A DNA stretch of 64,000 nucleotides, from NCBI GenBank assembly GCA_900290255.1, contig OMOD01000125.1:1-64000 (forward strand), in the 5' to 3' direction. The DNA is from Candidatus Sulfotelmatobacter kueseliae. Its GTDB lineage: Bacteria > Acidobacteriota > Terriglobia > Terriglobales > Acidobacteriaceae. Below the pieces are notes generated by a model. That model was not told the origin of the DNA and ran no database searches. It worked only from the letters and a program-made list of their open reading frames with translations. The translations under genes and the position numbers were made by a program. This document shows positions 1 through 8,559 of the stretch, piece by piece (the stretch's first letter is position 1; each line of letters begins with the position of its first letter).

Positions 1-132
1 GGAAACAAGAGAGTTTCGTGGTACTGCATCCGCTTCAAATCGAGTTTTTCCGCAACCTGCTAGTGCCGGTTGCCACCGCCGGCGGGGTTGCTAGGAACAT
101 CGGGACTTGTCTAGGTGGGGAGCCTGGCCAGT

Positions 133-161
133 TTGACAATAGTTACGCAGAAGCCTAACAT
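133..161 (+). promoter_or_regulatory. Candidate sigma-70 type promoter for the Hsp20 gene
   Basis: A perfect TTGACA (133-138) is followed after exactly 17 bases by TAACAT (156-161), which matches four of six -10 positions. It would give a leader of about 100 bases before the Hsp20 start. No CIRCE or ROSE-type heat-shock element was recognised. The rest of 1-266 holds no supportable gene. Confidence 0.45.
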
Positions 162-266
162 CGTAAGTGAGCAAGTTACCTCTTCTTACTCTTTCAGGTT
201 CTCTGAACTAAGTCAGCCCATCTGAAGTTCTCCCTCTTAGTTTCCCTCTGAAGGAGGAACTACGCT

Positions 267-767
267 ATGACACTATTGACCCGCTGGGAACCCTTCCGTG
301 AGTTGTCCACCATGCAAGATCGCATCAATCGCATGAATCGTCTTTTCCGTGAGTCCTCCAGCGCCGAAGTGCCGGAAGAGGCGTTGACGACTACCAGCTT
401 TGCACCACCGGTGGACATCTACGAAGACGAGCACAACATTACTCTGAAGCTTGAGGTCCCGGGCATCGACGAAAAGGACATCGATGTCCGCATCGAAAAC
501 ACCACTCTCACCGTCCACGGCGAGCGCAAGATCGAGAAGGAAGAGAAAGAGGAGAACTTCCGTCGCGTCGAGCGGCAGTACGGAAGCTTCACCCGCTCGT
601 TCACGCTGCCCAGTTCTGTAGACCCGTGTCAGGTGAGTGCCCACTACGACAGGGGCGTGCTGAAGATCAACCTCGCTAAGAGGGCCGAGGCCAAGCCCAA
701 GCAGATCAAGGTGAATGTTGGTAGCGAGAAGACCGTCGAAGCCAAGGGTCACGGCAAAGCCGCCTAA
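267..767 (+). CDS. Small heat-shock protein, Hsp20/alpha-crystallin family
   Basis: This is an ATP-independent holdase chaperone that would bind unfolding proteins in the cytoplasm as an oligomer. The 166-residue length is normal for bacterial Hsp20. An alpha-crystallin domain runs from about residue 45 to 150: it opens with PPVDIYEDEHNITLKLEVPG, continues through ENTTLTVHGERK and the FTRSFTLP strand, and ends with a GVLKINLAKR block, the family's G-V-L signature. The short acidic N-terminal arm and the charged C-terminal tail are typical. The start is supported by AAGGAGGAACTACGCT directly upstream. It is followed by a strong hairpin terminator, so it is probably monocistronic. Identification is secure; the client proteins are unknown. 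Confidence 0.95.
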   Translation: MTLLTRWEPFRELSTMQDRINRMNRLFRESSSAEVPEEALTTTSFAPPVDIYEDEHNITLKLEVPGIDEKDIDVRIENTTLTVHGERKIEKEEKEENFRRVERQYGSFTRSFTLPSSVDPCQVSAHYDRGVLKINLAKRAEAKPKQIKVNVGSEKTVEAKGHGKAA

Positions 768-791
768 AACACAGGCAGTTGATGAAGGAAT

Positions 792-825
792 GGGAGGCGG
801 CTTATCTCGCCTCCCGTTTGTTTCT
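792..825 (+). terminator. Rho-independent terminator after Hsp20
   Basis: GGGAGGCG (792-799) pairs perfectly with CGCCTCCC (808-815) across an 8-base loop and is followed by GTTTGTTTCT. It lies 25 bases after the Hsp20 stop, as expected of an intrinsic terminator. Confidence 0.75.
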
Positions 826-850
826 CGCACCGAGTTAAACAGGAGAAATC

Positions 851-1060
851 ATGACAAACATCAAATTTGTTGTAAGAGTGAGACGCGGTGGTACTAGCGC
901 CCCTGCCTACGTGCAGCGGATTGATCGCACCCCCGTCCAGATGACAACTAACCGCAAGCTGGCACTGATGATGGGAAAATTCACGGCCGAAGACGCGGTC
1001 AAATCCATCCAGAATTCTCGGTGCATCCCGGAGTTAGTGCCCGTGCACGTGAATGCCTAG
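851..1060 (+). CDS. Short basic protein of unknown function (69 aa)
   Basis: I do not recognise this protein. It has a well-placed ribosome site (AGGAGAAATC before the ATG), which argues that it is translated. It is soluble and basic in its first half (KFVVRVRRGG) and contains MTTNRKLALMMGKFTAEDAVKSIQ, which reads as a short helix. No signal peptide, membrane segment or cysteine pair is seen. It stands alone between the Hsp20 terminator and the glycosyltransferase cluster, so context does not suggest a role. A DNA- or RNA-contacting role would be a guess from charge alone. Confidence 0.55.
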   Translation: MTNIKFVVRVRRGGTSAPAYVQRIDRTPVQMTTNRKLALMMGKFTAEDAVKSIQNSRCIPELVPVHVNA

Positions 1061-1201
1061 TAGACGCCGCGCCTTCTGCGGAATTGGTCCCTGAATATCT
1101 GCAAATGCCGAGGCGCGACTGGTCAATTTTGATCAGTCCGCAAGTTCACTCCCGTTGAATACTGGCAGGAGGTGAATCCATCTGTGGACGCAAACACCAA
1201 T

Positions 1202-1234
1202 CCAAGGCCGAGGGTGTCTAAACACCCACCTTGG
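1202..1234. other. Two-tier hairpin in the 1061-1314 intergenic region
   Basis: CCAAGG (1202-1207) pairs with CCTTGG (1229-1234), and inside it GGGTGT (1212-1217) pairs with ACACCC (1222-1227) around a CTAA loop. There is no U-tract, so it may be a terminator of the upstream short gene that does not rely on one, or a leader structure of the glycosyltransferase mRNA 80 bases downstream. Confidence 0.4.
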
Positions 1235-1314
1235 TCTCAAAGCGCCGGCGATTGCAGGAGACCGATCGGAAATCCTGCTTTTTTAGTCGCCTGTTCTCAG
1301 CAGGTGAGGGATAG

Positions 1315-3705
1315 ATGTCCGTACTAAACACCGTGTTTGCCAAAAGGGCCTTGGAAGTGGTCGCCCAGCGGTCTGCGTTACGACGCGAACCTGCAGCAGT
1401 GCGCGCCCGATTGCTGTCGAAGCCGTCGCTCCCCAGTCGAATCGCGGTGATCGGCAATTATCTTCCGCGACATTGTGGGATTGCTACCTTTACCACGGAT
1501 CTGTGCGCAGCCATATCGACGGAGTGCGGATCAGCTCGACTGTTGGCGCTCCCGGTCAACGACACCGAAGAGGGATACGACTATCCCGATCGCGTGAGAT
1601 GGTCGCTCGGACAAGACGATGTGAAATCGTATCAGGAAGCCGCCGAATTCCTGAACTTCAACAACATCGACATGGTATGCCTGCAGCATGAGTATGGAAT
1701 CTTCGGTGGTCCGGCCGGAAGCCATATCTTGCATCTGCTGCGCGGGCTGAAAATGCCGGTAGTAACCACGCTGCACACAGTGTTGCGCGAGCCAAATCCA
1801 GACCAAATGCTGGTCATGGAAGAGATCGCGGAGCTCTCGGATCGCCTCATTGTCATGAGCCAGCTCTCGTCCCAGTTCTTGCAGGAAATCTTCAAGGTGC
1901 CTGGCAGCAAGATCGACATGATTCCGCACGGTGTTCCTGACCTGCCATTCCTGGACCCAAATTTCTATAAGGACCGCTTTGGCGTGGAAGGGAAAGCGGT
2001 TCTGCTCACATTCGGCCTGCTCTCGCCGAACAAGGGGATCGAAAACGTCATTCAAGCGTTGCCTCAGATTTTGTCCAAACACAGTAATGTTGCCTACATC
2101 GTTGCCGGCGCGACCCACCCTCACATTCTGCGTCGCGAGGGGGACAAGTACCGAGCCAGTTTGCGGGCTTTGGCGAAGGAAATAGGCGTGGAATCGCAAG
2201 TGATCTTCCACAACCGCTTCGTCAGTCCCGAGGAGATGGTTGAGTTCATTGGCGCCGCCGACATCTACATCACTCCCTATCGCCATGAGGCGCAGGTGGT
2301 TTCCGGAACGCTCGCCTATGCACTAGGTGCGGGCAAGGCGATCATTTCAACACCCTACTGGCACGCGATCGAACTCTTGGACGACCGAAGAGGCGTACTG
2401 GTCCCATTCCAAAACCCCGACGCGATTGCGCATAAGACGATCGAACTCCTTGACACTCCTGCGATTCGTCACGCCATGCGAAAACGTGCTTACCTGTTTG
2501 CGCGAGAGATGGTTTGGAAACGAGTGGCGCAAGGTTACATGGAAAGTTTCGCCCGGGTTCGTAGTGACCGTATGGAAAGTCCAAGAGTTCAGTTCCCGGC
2601 CCGCATCGCAAAGAAATCGCTGAATCAGTTGCCCGAGTTAAGACTGGATCATTTTCATCGGCTGACCGATGACACGGGAATGCTGCAGCACTCGATCTTC
2701 ACGATCCCGAATCGCGGGGAGGGCTACACCACCGACGACAATGCCCGCGCACTCATTCTGACGGTGCTGCTGGAACAACCGCGTGAAGAACAACCTGCAG
2801 AAAACCGCTCAGCGGTTCCAGACTCGGCTATCAGGTATCTGGCGTTCCTGCAGCATGCATTCAATCCAGCGACGGGCAGATTTAAGAACTTTCTCGCCTA
2901 CGATCGCCGGTGGAACGAAACTGACGGGTCGGAAGACTGTCATGGGCGCGTCTTGTGGGCGCTGGGAACGGTTTTGGGCAGACCCGGAGACCATGGGTTG
3001 AGAGGAGCCGCCGGGCGTTTGTTCGAGTCTTCTCTCCCCGCGGCTGTGGAATTCAGCAGTCCGCGAGCCTGGGCCTACACTCTGCTTGGAATTCATGAAT
3101 ACCTCACTTCGTATCCCGGAGATCGCGGTGCACAGAAAACACGATCGGTTCTCAGCCGGCGGCTGCTCCAAATGTATGAGTCGATCCGACAGCCGGATTG
3201 GAAATGGTTCGAGGACGTTCTAGCCTACGGCAACGCCAGGCTACCCCAATCCATGCTGCTCGTGGGCTCAGCTTGCTCGGATGATCGGATGGTCTCCGCC
3301 GGTCTGGAATCACTGGATTGGCTGCTGGAGACGCAGCGGCTCGAAGCCGGCGGCCACTTTGTTCCGATCGGTTCACAAGGCTTTTACCGCCAGGGGGGTG
3401 AAAGAGCACGCTTCGATCAACAGCCGCTCGAAGCCGCCGGAGCGGTTTCTGCTTGTCTGCAAGCGTACCGCATAACTGGTGACAGCCGCTGGCGCAGCGA
3501 AGCCTGGTCGGCCTTCAACTGGTTCCTCGGCGACAACGATCTGCAACTGCCTCTGTATGATTCCACAACCGGCGGCTGCCGGGACGGCCTGCATCCCGAC
3601 CGCGCCAATCAGAACCAGGGGGCAGAATCAACACTATCGTTCTTGATGGCACTCCTCGAAATGCGATCTCTGCACGACTCTGAACCCGGGGATATCCCGT
3701 CATGA
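1315..3705 (+). CDS. GT4 glycosyltransferase fused to a helical (alpha/alpha toroid-like) domain
   Basis: The 796-residue protein has two halves. Residues about 40-425 are a GT-B fold glycosyltransferase of family GT4: the acceptor lobe starts IAVIGNYLPRHCGIATFTTD, and the donor lobe carries LLTFGLLSPNKGIENVIQA and ends with the SGTLAYALGAGKAIISTPYW block, where family enzymes bind the sugar nucleotide. Residues about 430-790 form a second domain with TIPNRGEGYTTDDNARALIL and repeated Trp/Leu helices, resembling the (alpha/alpha)6 barrels of glycan-active enzymes. There is no signal peptide, so it should be cytoplasmic. The stop overlaps the next start (ATGA), implying translational coupling with the GH130-type enzyme. 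The donor sugar is unknown; the GH130 partner hints at mannose. Confidence 0.85.
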   Translation: MSVLNTVFAKRALEVVAQRSALRREPAAVRARLLSKPSLPSRIAVIGNYLPRHCGIATFTTDLCAAISTECGSARLLALPVNDTEEGYDYPDRVRWSLGQDDVKSYQEAAEFLNFNNIDMVCLQHEYGIFGGPAGSHILHLLRGLKMPVVTTLHTVLREPNPDQMLVMEEIAELSDRLIVMSQLSSQFLQEIFKVPGSKIDMIPHGVPDLPFLDPNFYKDRFGVEGKAVLLTFGLLSPNKGIENVIQALPQILSKHSNVAYIVAGATHPHILRREGDKYRASLRALAKEIGVESQVIFHNRFVSPEEMVEFIGAADIYITPYRHEAQVVSGTLAYALGAGKAIISTPYWHAIELLDDRRGVLVPFQNPDAIAHKTIELLDTPAIRHAMRKRAYLFAREMVWKRVAQGYMESFARVRSDRMESPRVQFPARIAKKSLNQLPELRLDHFHRLTDDTGMLQHSIFTIPNRGEGYTTDDNARALILTVLLEQPREEQPAENRSAVPDSAIRYLAFLQHAFNPATGRFKNFLAYDRRWNETDGSEDCHGRVLWALGTVLGRPGDHGLRGAAGRLFESSLPAAVEFSSPRAWAYTLLGIHEYLTSYPGDRGAQKTRSVLSRRLLQMYESIRQPDWKWFEDVLAYGNARLPQSMLLVGSACSDDRMVSAGLESLDWLLETQRLEAGGHFVPIGSQGFYRQGGERARFDQQPLEAAGAVSACLQAYRITGDSRWRSEAWSAFNWFLGDNDLQLPLYDSTTGGCRDGLHPDRANQNQGAESTLSFLMALLEMRSLHDSEPGDIPS

Positions 3706-4706
3706 CCATGCCCGCAGAAAAACCTATGAGCCTGCTGAGTACTCGCTTCGAGCCACTGCTTCTTCGCCATCCCGCAAACCCGATCCTGACCAGTAAGGAT
3801 TGGCCGTACCCCATCAATAGTGTGTTCAATGCGGGTGCAACACTACTCGCGGATGGCACGACCCTGCTGCTTTGCCGTGTGGAAGACCGCCGTGGCTTGT
3901 CGCATCTTTGCGCCGCGCGTTCTCGAAACGGCGTCGATGGATGGCAGATCGATAGTGAGCCCACATTGATGTCCGACCCGAAGAACTATCCGGAAGAGAT
4001 CTGGGGCATTGAAGATCCTCGCATCACGTTCGTCCCCGAATTGCAGCAATACGTGGTTACTTACACTTCCTATTCGCGCGGCGGTCCCGGAGTGTCTCTG
4101 GCCCTGACCAAAGACTTCCGCACCTTCGAACGATACGGCGTAATCATGCCGCCGGACGACAAAGACTCCGCGCTTCTGCCTCGGCGAATCGACGGATGCT
4201 GGGCGCTCATTCATCGTCCCATGACGAAGCTCGGGTCGCACATGTGGATTTCATATTCTCCCGACCTGCGTTATTGGGGCAGGCACAGGCTCATGCTGGA
4301 AGCTCGCCGCGGCGCCTGGTGGGATGCCAACAAAATCGGGTTATCGCCGCCGCCCATCGAGACTTCCCGAGGATGGCTCCTGTTCTACCACGGAGTGCGG
4401 CACACGCCTTCCGGCTGTTTGTATCGATTGGGCTTGGCGCTTTTCGATCTTGAGAATCCGGAAAAATGCCTGCTGCGTGGAGATTCGTGGATCTTTGGCC
4501 CGGAGGCGTCCTACGAACGCCACGGCGACGTGGACGATGTCGTGTTCCCCTGCGGATACACCATGGGCGCCGATGGCGACACGGTCAACATTTATTACGG
4601 AGCCGCAGATTGCGCGATTGCCCTGGCCCGGGCCAGCGTTCGCTCTCTACTGGAGTGGCTGGATGCCAATGGAAGTTGCGAACGCCGCCAGAGAGCGCAG
4701 GATTGA
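3702..4706 (+). CDS. GH130 family glycoside phosphorylase or hydrolase
   Basis: GH130 proteins are five-bladed beta-propellers that phosphorolyse or hydrolyse beta-mannosides and related glycosides. The 334-residue length fits. The conserved blade motifs are present: FNAGATLLADGTTLLLCRVE near the N-terminus, WGIEDPRITFV (the family's catalytic Asp region) at about residue 100, and YHGVRHTPSGCLYRLGLALF, followed by YYGAADCAIALA near the C-terminus. It has no signal peptide and should act in the cytoplasm. The start overlaps the glycosyltransferase stop by four bases; an ATG at 3708 is an alternative. The pairing of a GT4 with a GH130 suggests synthesis and turnover of one intracellular mannosyl-type glycan. 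Whether it is a phosphorylase or a hydrolase cannot be told by eye. Confidence 0.85.
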   Translation: MTMPAEKPMSLLSTRFEPLLLRHPANPILTSKDWPYPINSVFNAGATLLADGTTLLLCRVEDRRGLSHLCAARSRNGVDGWQIDSEPTLMSDPKNYPEEIWGIEDPRITFVPELQQYVVTYTSYSRGGPGVSLALTKDFRTFERYGVIMPPDDKDSALLPRRIDGCWALIHRPMTKLGSHMWISYSPDLRYWGRHRLMLEARRGAWWDANKIGLSPPPIETSRGWLLFYHGVRHTPSGCLYRLGLALFDLENPEKCLLRGDSWIFGPEASYERHGDVDDVVFPCGYTMGADGDTVNIYYGAADCAIALARASVRSLLEWLDANGSCERRQRAQD

Positions 4707-4900
4707 TGAAACCACTAGGTTGGATTTTCCAGTTTGCCTTTGGCTGCCGGCATCGTCACCTCAGCCGTGTGTTCACAATCAAACACCGCACCTATCGGGT
4801 GTGTTTCGACTGTGGACGGGAATTCAATTTGCCTGACGCGCACTCATCCATCCTGTCCAACGCTTCTCCGGATGCCCGCGTGCGGACGAATCCTCTGTGA
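4706..4900 (+). CDS. 64-aa zinc-ribbon-like protein coupled to GH130
   Basis: The ATG shares its A with the TGA stop of the GH130 gene (TGATG at 4704-4708), so it is almost certainly translated by reinitiation. The protein begins MKPLGWIFQFAFGCRHRHLS and continues FTIKHRTYRVCFDCGREF, so a Cys/His pair (CRHRH) and a CxxC pair (CFDC) could bind one metal ion. The tail is short and polar. I recall similar short proteins in acidobacterial genomes but no assigned function. The ribbon may bind nucleic acid or act as a small adaptor for the two enzymes upstream. The gene is shorter than usual annotation cut-offs and easily missed. Confidence 0.7.
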   Translation: MKPLGWIFQFAFGCRHRHLSRVFTIKHRTYRVCFDCGREFNLPDAHSSILSNASPDARVRTNPL

Positions 4901-4992
4901 ACTGAACGGCGTTGCCCTGTTTACACACGAAGAAGAAGGGATTCATGGAGATCCCAAACTTCACAAAGGTTTCGGGCTGGCCCCGAAAACCC

Positions 4993-6906
4993 TTACTTAC
5001 ACACTCCGCCGAGAAAACCGTTTCCGCGTCCGGGCTGGAACGATATGGTGCAGTCGGCACCGCTTGGCAGATGGATAACGGCCTGATACGACAGGTAATC
5101 CTTGTCCGGCGCAAAGCGGATGCCCCTTGAGTTCTCCCCGCAACAGTATCGAGCTCCGGAATGGGGCTTGTCGGCAGCGACACTGATACTGGAGTTGCGC
5201 AGCCAGCGCTGCGTCCGTTCCGAGAGGGGAGCAGCCTTGACCAGATCCTCAGCTGTCAATTGCAGCGGATGCGTGGCGTCCAGCTTCGCAGTGCCGGGCT
5301 GGATTTTCTCAATCGCTTCGTGGGTTTCACGAAACATGGTCCACATCTGCTGCCGGGCGTCGGCCACGAGCGCATAGAGGGCCATCAAAGAAAAGGAGCC
5401 CAAGAAGGCCGCGATGGCCAGAGGCAACAGTTTTCGGGTCACAGACAATATGCTGTCCTGGATCTGCTCCCGAAACATCCGGTAACTTTGGATCACCGCG
5501 ATGACCAACGTGGGGACTAACAAGAGCGTTATAACCCGCAGTGGCGTTGCCAGTATGACGACTGACTGGAGGTTCGAAACCGCGTTGGTGAATCGGAAAT
5601 CTGTGAATGGATCGAATCGCGAAACGGCGAGGTCGACCAGTTTGGGCGCAACCCAGTTGCCGAACCCACCAGCGACCAGCAGGGCACCCATCGCCGGAAA
5701 GACCCACAGCGCGGCACGCACGGTGCCGTTGACCGCGCAGGCACACCAAAATGAGGCAAAGCTCAGAAGCAATATCGCCGCCGCCCATACCGTTCCGCCA
5801 TGCACATCCACAAACATGGAGGGCGACCCGAATAGATCCAGCACCAGTATTGGAAGCAACACCGAGCAAACAAGTCCCGCGAACAAGGCTGTGCACAGCT
5901 TGATGAGCCATTGGCGGCGGGCCGACACCGGCAGGGCCATGTGCCAGGAGTGCATTCCCGACGATCTTTCTTCCCCCAGCGACAGGGCTCCGGCGAGAAC
6001 TGCAATCAACGGAGTAACCGCGATCACCACGGCGACGCTTCCATTCGCCATAATCATTGCCGGTACCGATCCGCGTTCGAGTTTGCCCAGCATGGACAGG
6101 CACATCCAGCCCACTAGACCCAGCGGCGCGATCAGCCAGAGCGGCCGCAGCAAACGCAGCTCTTTCCGGATCAGGTTGAGGACCGCCCCGGTGGGCCGGC
6201 AGCGAAGCAATCCAGCCAACGCCTCCGGCATCACTCTCGGACCGGCCATCAGCAAATCGTCGCCAGCCATACCTCCCGTCACCTGGAACCGCGCCAGCGT
6301 TCGCCGGCCCAGCCAGAGCATCACGCCTGCGTAACCAAGGACGAGGAAAGCGGCGATCGAACGGGCGGTCATGGTTTCGGGACTCCAGTCCCGCCGGAAT
6401 AACCACGGGATAAAGAAGAAGTAGTGGATCCCGCCGGCCAGGACCATGCCCCCCAAGGTTGATCTGGCGAAAAGCGTCCAAAATAACGCCGAAGCGATCA
6501 TGGCAATGATCCATGCTCCAGCGGCCATCCAAAGATCTGGGGCTTGATCCAGTGCAGACCGCCAGCTAACGCCAAAAACCAGAGTCGCCGACAGGGCGGC
6601 AACAATCGTGACGGTCATTTTCTCGCCCCAGATCTCCATCCGGACAACCGGTTGACTGAGCAGGAGGGACATGGTTCGGTATTGGAATTCATTGCCCAGC
6701 GAGAGGGTCGCCAGCAGCGGGATGCCCAGGAAGAAGCCCAGAAAACTGGCAGGCTCGATCAAATAATGAACTCCCCAAACAGGGCCGCCCATCTGGGCGG
6801 AATGTGACTGCTCCAGCAGCGGCAGCGCGCCGGCGATCATCACCGCACACCAGGGCCAGAACAAGGAGCGCGCTTCCTTGTGGATTCGCATGGTTTTGGC
6901 GTTCAT
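4993..6906 (-). CDS. ABC-2 type transporter permease
   Basis: The 637-residue protein is an integral membrane subunit with about twelve hydrophobic segments in two halves (roughly residues 15-205 and 255-520) joined by a cytoplasmic linker. The first half has the ABC-2 export pattern ending LGNEFQYRTMSLLLSQPV, a region usually facing the ATPase. After the last membrane segment a soluble tail of about 110 residues (MWTMFRETHEAIEKIQ onward, with a Cys-Cys pair) probably lies outside the membrane. It starts 9 bases after the ATPase stop, in the order regulator, ATPase, permease. Such three-gene units act in export or antibiotic and cell-envelope stress resistance; the substrate is unknown. The size and duplicated layout suggest a fused permease pair. 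Confidence 0.85.
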   Translation of the reverse strand: MNAKTMRIHKEARSLFWPWCAVMIAGALPLLEQSHSAQMGGPVWGVHYLIEPASFLGFFLGIPLLATLSLGNEFQYRTMSLLLSQPVVRMEIWGEKMTVTIVAALSATLVFGVSWRSALDQAPDLWMAAGAWIIAMIASALFWTLFARSTLGGMVLAGGIHYFFFIPWLFRRDWSPETMTARSIAAFLVLGYAGVMLWLGRRTLARFQVTGGMAGDDLLMAGPRVMPEALAGLLRCRPTGAVLNLIRKELRLLRPLWLIAPLGLVGWMCLSMLGKLERGSVPAMIMANGSVAVVIAVTPLIAVLAGALSLGEERSSGMHSWHMALPVSARRQWLIKLCTALFAGLVCSVLLPILVLDLFGSPSMFVDVHGGTVWAAAILLLSFASFWCACAVNGTVRAALWVFPAMGALLVAGGFGNWVAPKLVDLAVSRFDPFTDFRFTNAVSNLQSVVILATPLRVITLLLVPTLVIAVIQSYRMFREQIQDSILSVTRKLLPLAIAAFLGSFSLMALYALVADARQQMWTMFRETHEAIEKIQPGTAKLDATHPLQLTAEDLVKAAPLSERTQRWLRNSSISVAADKPHSGARYCCGENSRGIRFAPDKDYLSYQAVIHLPSGADCTISFQPGRGNGFLGGVCK

Positions 6907-6915
6907 TCTCGTCTC

Positions 6916-7809
6916 CTACGACTTCAAGGTGGCGACAAAGATTTCCTCGAGCGTCAGCGACTCCGTCGAGAGCATCTCGGGATTGTGCTGCCGCAGGCGC
7001 TCCAGCAATTCCGCGCCCCCGCCATTGGCAATCAACTCCAGTTCGCGCCCGTTGCGCCGCACACGCAACGCGGCCCGGAGGTCGAGTTCCGGCGGGGATT
7101 GCGCAAAGCGCGCGCGGATTTTCTGGTAACGCTCGCGCGCCTGGTCGGAGTCGAGAGACAGCACGGCGACGCCGTGATCGATGATCGTGAACTCGTCAAT
7201 CAATCCCTCGAATTCCGTGATCAGGTGGGTGGAGACCAGAATCGTGCGCTGGCCCGGATTGCCTTCCTGATACGCGCCGATTACCGTCTCGATGAACTCG
7301 CGGCGAACGATGGGATCCAGGCCCGAGGTCGGTTCGTCGAGCACGAGCAACTCAGTCTCCGGACAAACGGCCGCAATCAACGCGACCTGGGTTCGCTGAC
7401 CTCTCGACAGACTCCCGGTGCGCTGCGCCGGATCGAGTTGGAAACGATCCAACAACTCCTGCTCTGTCTTGCGGTTCCAGTGCGCTCGAAATGACGCCAG
7501 GTAATCGAGCGTCTCGCGAACGCTCATCCATGGATAAAAGGCGACCTGGTCCGGCACGTAAGCCAAGCGGCGCTTCACCTCCACTTCATTCCTGGCCGGG
7601 TCGAGACCGAACATGCGAACCTGTCCGCGCTGTGGACGCAGCAGATGGAGCAGGCACTTCATGGTGGTTGTCTTGCCCGCACCGTTGCGGCCGAAGAGTC
7701 CGTAACAGCGGCCGGGCTGCACGGTGAGCGTCAGGTCATGGACCGCCTCCGCGCGCCCGTAGGCATAGGAGAGATTTTCGATTTGGATCGCGGGACTTGG
7801 AGAGCTCAT
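6916..7809 (-). CDS. ABC transporter ATP-binding protein
   Basis: This is the nucleotide-binding subunit that would power the permease encoded next. It has a Walker A (GLFGRNGAGKTTTMK), a Q-loop, an ABC signature in the variant form LSRGQRTQVAL, and Walker B plus D-loop in LLVLDEPTSGLDP, followed by the switch histidine in ILVSTHL. The 297-residue length and the C-terminal accessory part after residue 215 are typical of the single-domain ATPases of ABC-2 systems. Its ATG overlaps the stop of the GntR gene (ATGA), so the three genes form one coupled operon. Confidence 0.93.
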   Translation of the reverse strand: MSSPSPAIQIENLSYAYGRAEAVHDLTLTVQPGRCYGLFGRNGAGKTTTMKCLLHLLRPQRGQVRMFGLDPARNEVEVKRRLAYVPDQVAFYPWMSVRETLDYLASFRAHWNRKTEQELLDRFQLDPAQRTGSLSRGQRTQVALIAAVCPETELLVLDEPTSGLDPIVRREFIETVIGAYQEGNPGQRTILVSTHLITEFEGLIDEFTIIDHGVAVLSLDSDQARERYQKIRARFAQSPPELDLRAALRVRRNGRELELIANGGGAELLERLRQHNPEMLSTESLTLEEIFVATLKS

Positions 7810-8228
7810 GACTGGTCATCCTCCTGGTGATGTTCATGGGTACGCCGTTTGCGGTCGAGCGCGTCCATTCGTTCATGAATCAATGCGAGAAATTCATCCC
7901 GGCGGACTTGCAAATGGTGCGCTTGCACGATGGCCTGGTCGATCTCCACGGTCAAGAGCTTGCGCCGGACTTCCTTGCGCAATGCCGTGTGATTCTCTTT
8001 CAGGAAACAACCCCGCCCGGGCAGCGTCTCGATCACACCCAGACTTTCCAGTTCGGAATAAGCTTTGGCGATTGTGTTGCGATTGACGCGAAGTTCCTCA
8101 GCCAGCGGACGGATGGATGGCAGAACCTCGCCGGGCCGCAGCGCCCCCGATGCGGCCGCAACCTTGATCTGATCTACCACCTGAAGGTAAATCGGCATGC
8201 CGGACTTGAAATTGATTTGGAGGATCAT
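7806..8228 (-). CDS. GntR family regulator, YtrA-like
   Basis: This is a 140-residue DNA-binding repressor. The N-terminal winged helix opens with MPIYLQVVDQIKVAAASGAL, followed by RPLAEELRVNRNTIAKAYSE, which is the recognition helix-turn-helix, and the wing GVIETLPGRGCFL. The short helical C-terminus without a large effector domain is the hallmark of the YtrA subfamily, which usually controls an adjacent ABC-2 transporter, as here. I chose the ATG at 8228 because AGAGAGGCGG stands just before it; an ATG at 8252 is possible. The inducer is unknown. A 12-bp palindrome immediately upstream is a possible autoregulatory site. Confidence 0.88.
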   Translation of the reverse strand: MILQINFKSGMPIYLQVVDQIKVAAASGALRPGEVLPSIRPLAEELRVNRNTIAKAYSELESLGVIETLPGRGCFLKENHTALRKEVRRKLLTVEIDQAIVQAHHLQVRRDEFLALIHERMDALDRKRRTHEHHQEDDQS

Positions 8229-8559
8229 GCCCGCCTCTCTGTCATATGACACTAGGACAGTGAGGCGAGTATCCGCCTGGACTACAATCCGGGCAAGATT
8301 ACCGAGGTCATCCTCCTCAGGTAACCCACCTATTTATCGGTATCGGTATTGTCGATTTGGTTTATTCCTTCTTCTCGTCCGGTGGCGGATTGCGTTTCTT
8401 GCGCATGGACTCGCCGGGATCAGGAGCTTGGGAACGGGTTTCATGCAACAATCTTATTGCTCTCAGACGTTTGGCCGGTCGCATTTGTTCTTGCGACGGG
8501 GAGCCGACAGGATTTGAGCCGGGACGACCCGACATCTGGCAACACATAAGGTGGAAAAC
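8229..8559. promoter_or_regulatory. Divergent control region between the GntR operon and the PFK gene
   Basis: These 331 bases separate divergent genes. A perfect 12-bp palindrome, TGTCATATGACA, lies at 8240-8251, 11 bases upstream of the regulator's chosen start, with CACT-N5-AGTG partly overlapping it; either could be the GntR operator. A small direct repeat TATCGGTATCGGTATT lies at 8334-8349. Nothing else coding was found here. Confidence 0.4.

Noticed and set aside
273-830. Long minus-strand frame opposite Hsp20
   Set aside because: It is a shadow of the high-GC third positions of the Hsp20 gene; no family resemblance and no ribosome site.
5327-6532. 401-codon minus-strand frame overlapping the ABC permease
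   Set aside because: It is an alternative frame of the permease gene, rich in Arg, Gly and Pro as expected of a shadow, with no recognisable domain.
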